Source: Azorinus chamasolen | Taxonomy: Eukaryota > Mollusca > Bivalvia > Cardiida > Solecurtidae | Reading direction: 5' to 3' | NCBI GenBank assembly: GCA_963576725.1 | Contig: OY755247.1 | Coordinates: 10,644,534 to 10,708,533, forward strand | DNA: 64,000 nt | Part shown: positions 61,270 through 64,000 of the stretch, piece by piece | Layout of the letters: every line of letters begins with the position of its first letter | Numbering within the stretch: the stretch's first letter is position 1 | Notes under the pieces: model-generated | What the model was told of the DNA's origin: nothing | What the model saw: only the letters and a program-made list of their open reading frames with translations | The model's database searches: none | Translations under genes and position numbers: made by a program

Positions 61270-62040
61270 TAAACAAGATGTGTTTATGAAACACTATGCC
61301 TCCCCGGTATGACATTTGACCCTGATGGATGACATTGACCTTGACACGTCACCTATCAAACTGTGCAGCTTCATGAGATACACATGCATACCAAATATCA
61401 AGTCTGCATCTCTACTGGTTCAAACGTTATAGCCAATGTTAAAGTCAATGGTCTTTGACCCTGAAGGATGATATTGAGATGTTATACCTCAAACTGAGCA
61501 GCATCATGAGATACACATGCATACCAAACATCAAGCCTGTATCTCTACTGGTTATGACCAATGTTAACCCTTCGCTTGCTGAATTTTAAAATGCATTTCT
61601 CCTTCTTTACCCATGTCCTGTTACCCATGTATAATTACATATATATTCACTATGTACAAGTATATCGCTGTGCAATCACTGTTCTGGGGTACATTGGTTG
61701 CACAATCAACTTGTAAATAGTGCAGACTCTGATGAGACAGCTCCTGCAGGAGCTGTCTCATCTGGGTCTTCACTATTTACAGGTAGGTATATTGACGTGA
61801 ATAGCAAGCGATGGGTTAAAGTCGGTGACCTTCGACACATCACCCCTCAAACTGTGCATTTTCATGAGATACACATGCATACCAAATATTAAGTCTGTGT
61901 CTCTACTGGTTGAAAAAATATAGTCAATGTTAAAGTCGATGACCTTTGACCCTGAAGGATGACCTTTGCATGTCGATCCTCAAAATGTGCAGCTTCATGA
62001 GATACACATGCATGCCAAATACCAAGTCTATATTTATAAG
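61270..62040 (+). mobile_element. pearl/Helentron-like element, copy 2, with P3 inside
   Basis: Left end AAACAAGATGTGTTTATGAA and about four ~133 bp core units with CCAAATATCAAGTCTG. There is no right-end hairpin. Confidence 0.7.
61564..61819. mobile_element. P3 MITE in a core repeat
   Basis: TTAA both sides. Uninterrupted core repeats elsewhere read CCAATGTTAAAGTCGGTG, confirming the single TTAA target. Confidence 0.9.
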
Positions 62041-62069
62041 AGTTCAAAACACCAAAAAATCTGCACTCG

Positions 62070-62245
62070 TTAATTCCATCTCAAGTCAGTGAACTCTCAG
62101 ACTAAACATTACTCAATTTTAATAATCCCAGAATTCCGATTTCTCGAATTAGTCTCTATTCCGTGTCATTCCTTCCATCTTCAAAGTATCTATGGAATAA
62201 AGTACCCCCAAGGTATAAATAATTCTAATTCGACTAGTCTGTTTA
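62070..62245 (+). pseudogene. LINE ORF2 C-terminal relic
   Basis: Translations SILIIPEFRF and, one frame over, FLPSSKYLWNKVPPRYK match the ...SFFPxxxxLWNxLPxxI end common to non-LTR ORF2 proteins. Frameshifted. Confidence 0.5.
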
Positions 62246-62464
62246 ACCCTTTCCTTCATATAAACGTTTTTCACGCAATTGCAAACATTGTAGACCAATA
62301 AACTATAGGAGCCGTCTGATCTTGGTCTGCTCTGTTTGCTTATACTCGTACAATGCTATAGATCTGATTTTATTGTTTTTGTCAGAGCACAGAACCCCCT
62401 TGAACTCCGCATGAAAACATGAAAATTCATCTAATCCGTGTATATTGAACAGGGAAAGGGCTAA
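62243..62464. mobile_element. P4b MITE
   Basis: TTAACCCTTTCCTTCATATA at left, CAGGGAAAGGGCTAA at right. One hairpin arm shortened. Confidence 0.75.
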
Positions 62465-62469
62465 GACTT

Positions 62470-62845
62470 CACTTAACCATAGACTGACTAACCCACCTTC
62501 TTACTATGGCACCGGCAATTATAAAGGATATACATTACACACCGCCTCCAAAAAAACATTGTTCTAAAAATGTTCATCTCAGTACAAATATACATAGTGG
62601 AAAGTAAACGTTGTTTTAGTTTTTTACTAAAGTTGTACATTTTTTGTAGTTCGCTAACTCTTTATACATGTATTGTTTTCAGACTCTCCTCGCTGTCGTT
62701 ATGGTAACGTTTGAGAGTACCAACCATTTCCTTTTTCCTTGTCCCCTCTGCTGTAATTGGAGGGCCGACATTCTAGATAAAATTAATCTTATTTGTAGAC
62801 ATACCGGTAACTCTAATGTTATGCGCTAGGGAGAGCATGGTCTCT
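62470..62845. other. Unique spacer
   Basis: No element or supported exon. An acceptor-like TTTTCAG at about 62675-62681 has no open coding segment with a donor. Confidence 0.35.
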
Positions 62846-63087
62846 TATCCCTTTCCCTGTTGTATATTTATGTAATAAATAATGACGTCATGAATATTAA
62901 TAAGATATTTTTTATAATGGTATATGAACACATGGCTTTTTGGCTCATGCAGAAGCTATAGAATCAGATCTATGCTACATCATAAGCAAACAGAGCAGAC
63001 CCTGATCAGACGGCTCCTATAGGAGCCGTCTGATCTGGGTCTTCTCTGTTAGCAGATGCACGAAAATTCATAAAGGAAATGGTTATT
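62846..63087. mobile_element. P4 MITE
   Basis: ATCCCTTTCCCTGTTGTATA at left. Perfect arms, apex CTCCTATAGGAG, T-T mismatch. Confidence 0.82.
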
Positions 63088-63159
63088 ATAGAGTCTACTA
63101 CTTCACTCGTCAATTCGGTCCAACAATATATATTAAAATGAAACGATATATATTTCTGA

Positions 63160-63535
63160 AAGTAGGAGGTCCTTTAAAAGCAAAAGAAGCAATGTGAAAA
63201 GAGAAAATTACAGACTCGGTTTATTGAGTGTGTTCGTGAGAAGTTATTAACAAGAGCACCGCAAGCGGGTGCCAACGCTCGTCTGTCGTCATTGTTAAGA
63301 TGAACATGCATACCAAAAAATGAAGGTTGTACATGAAAAACTGAAGAAGTTATGGTCAATGTTAAGATTTCGGACGACGACGACAACGACAACGACGCGG
63401 ACACCGGGGTTACAATTGCTCGTGATTTCTTCGAAACAGACGAGCTAAAAATTTAAACTGGTGACATCGACGGGCCAGAACATGTAACAACACTGGGGAC
63501 GAAGCACGGGTTGGCTTCAAATGGCCGCCGCAGAA
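63160..63535 (+). repeat. Repeat K interrupted by repeat O
   Basis: AGAGAAAATTACAGACTCGG and GTGAGAAGTTATT precede O (63248-63452). K resumes GGTGACATCGACGGGCC and AACAACACTGGGGACGAAGC. Confidence 0.65.
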
Positions 63536-63536
63536 G

Positions 63537-63787
63537 CACTTAACACCTGCTCTTGCTGAATTTTAAAATACATTTCTCCTTCTTTACCCATGCCCTGTTG
63601 TATAATTACATATATCTTCACTGTGTACACGTATTTCACTGTGCAATCACTGCTGTAGAGTGCACTGGTTGCACAATCAACTTGTAAATAGTGGAGACAC
63701 TGATGAGACAGCTCCTGCAGGAGCTGTCATATGGGTCTCCACTATTTACAGGTAGGTATATTGACGTGAATAGCAAGCGAACGGTTA
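63537..63787. mobile_element. P3 MITE in K tail
   Basis: The left end is TTAACACCTGCTCTTGCTGA and the right end GCAAGCGAACGGTTAA. TTAACACCTGCTCTTG of K appears on both sides, so the outer left 11 bp of P3 were replaced by K sequence. Confidence 0.8.
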
Positions 63788-63867
63788 ACACCTGCTCTTG
63801 TTAAATACATACATTCTGAAAGAAATGATAAGATAAACTTCTGCATTCTGCATTTTGAGTTACGGTG

Positions 63868-63966
63868 CTTTCTGCATTACGTTTGTCCTGAATTAAGCAA
63901 CCACAAACGTTTTAAGACTCCTATGTTCAATTAATGGATGATCGCTTATGAGAGATTCTGCTGTAC
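63868..63966. mobile_element. G1 MITE right end
   Basis: CTGAATTAAGCAACCACAAA, AAGACTCCTATGTTCAATTA, GAGAGATTCTGCTGTA. Confidence 0.65.
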
Positions 63967-64000
63967 ATTGTAAAAATTATTCATGGCGACAATTCTGCAT

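Noticed and set aside
1..64000. CRISPR array from regularly spaced palindromes
   Set aside because: The palindromes are dispersed MITEs of several families with host-style splice sites around them. There is no constant repeat-spacer spacing.

Overview
This looks like nuclear DNA of an invertebrate, most likely a bivalve mollusc. It is AT-rich and gene-poor, and most of it is miniature transposons, tandem repeats and retroelement relics. The mollusc call is inference. It rests on a pearl-like element with about 157 bp core repeats, on tRNA-derived repeats, on non-LTR relics, and on a split class B receptor gene of the calcitonin/DH31 receptor type. There is one 200-base assembly gap (43801-44000).

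Host gene: I reconstructed six exons of one class B1 (secretin-family) GPCR gene on the minus strand between 35833 and 7510. They are a hormone-binding-domain exon (35736-35833), then TM1 (28024-28115), TM2 (18396-18546), TM3 (15161-15311), TM4 (9819-9885) and TM5 (7510-7576). All splice sites are canonical, and codon phase is continuous from TM1 through TM5. TM6, TM7 and the C-terminus probably lie left of the window. The signal peptide and first ectodomain exons were not found. Positions 7.5-36 kb are therefore mostly intron of this gene.

Transposons: the introns and the right half are packed with short hairpin-bearing elements. TTAA-flanked (piggyBac-type ends) families are named here P1, P2, P3, P4, P5 and P7. 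TA-flanked families with CAGT-type ends (pogo/Tigger-like) are G, F and relatives. Families H (AGATAAAGG ends) and I (TTAA, GGGGAAGTCCC ends) are also present. Nested insertions give several empty sites that prove TTAA, TA and CTTA target duplications. One intact pogo/Jerky-type transposase gene (51846-53897, minus, two exons) lies in a 2.6 kb element. That element sits inside a TRIM-like repeat whose terminal repeats carry tRNA-like sequence.

Tandem arrays: 21 bp (1-294), 122 bp (3318-3861), 37 bp (13566-13835), 36 bp (20392-22060, split by two P elements), 50 bp (28093-28250, over a splice acceptor), 133/157 bp pearl-like (30345-33005 and 61270-62040), 19 bp (48335-48605), 44 bp (57682-57812) and 21/63 bp (60505-61195), plus CAT, ACT, ATT and C-run microsatellites.

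Most noteworthy: several P families with unrelated ends share one hairpin design, including a conserved unpaired position, and the apex CTCCTATAGGAG recurs in both TTAA and TA families.
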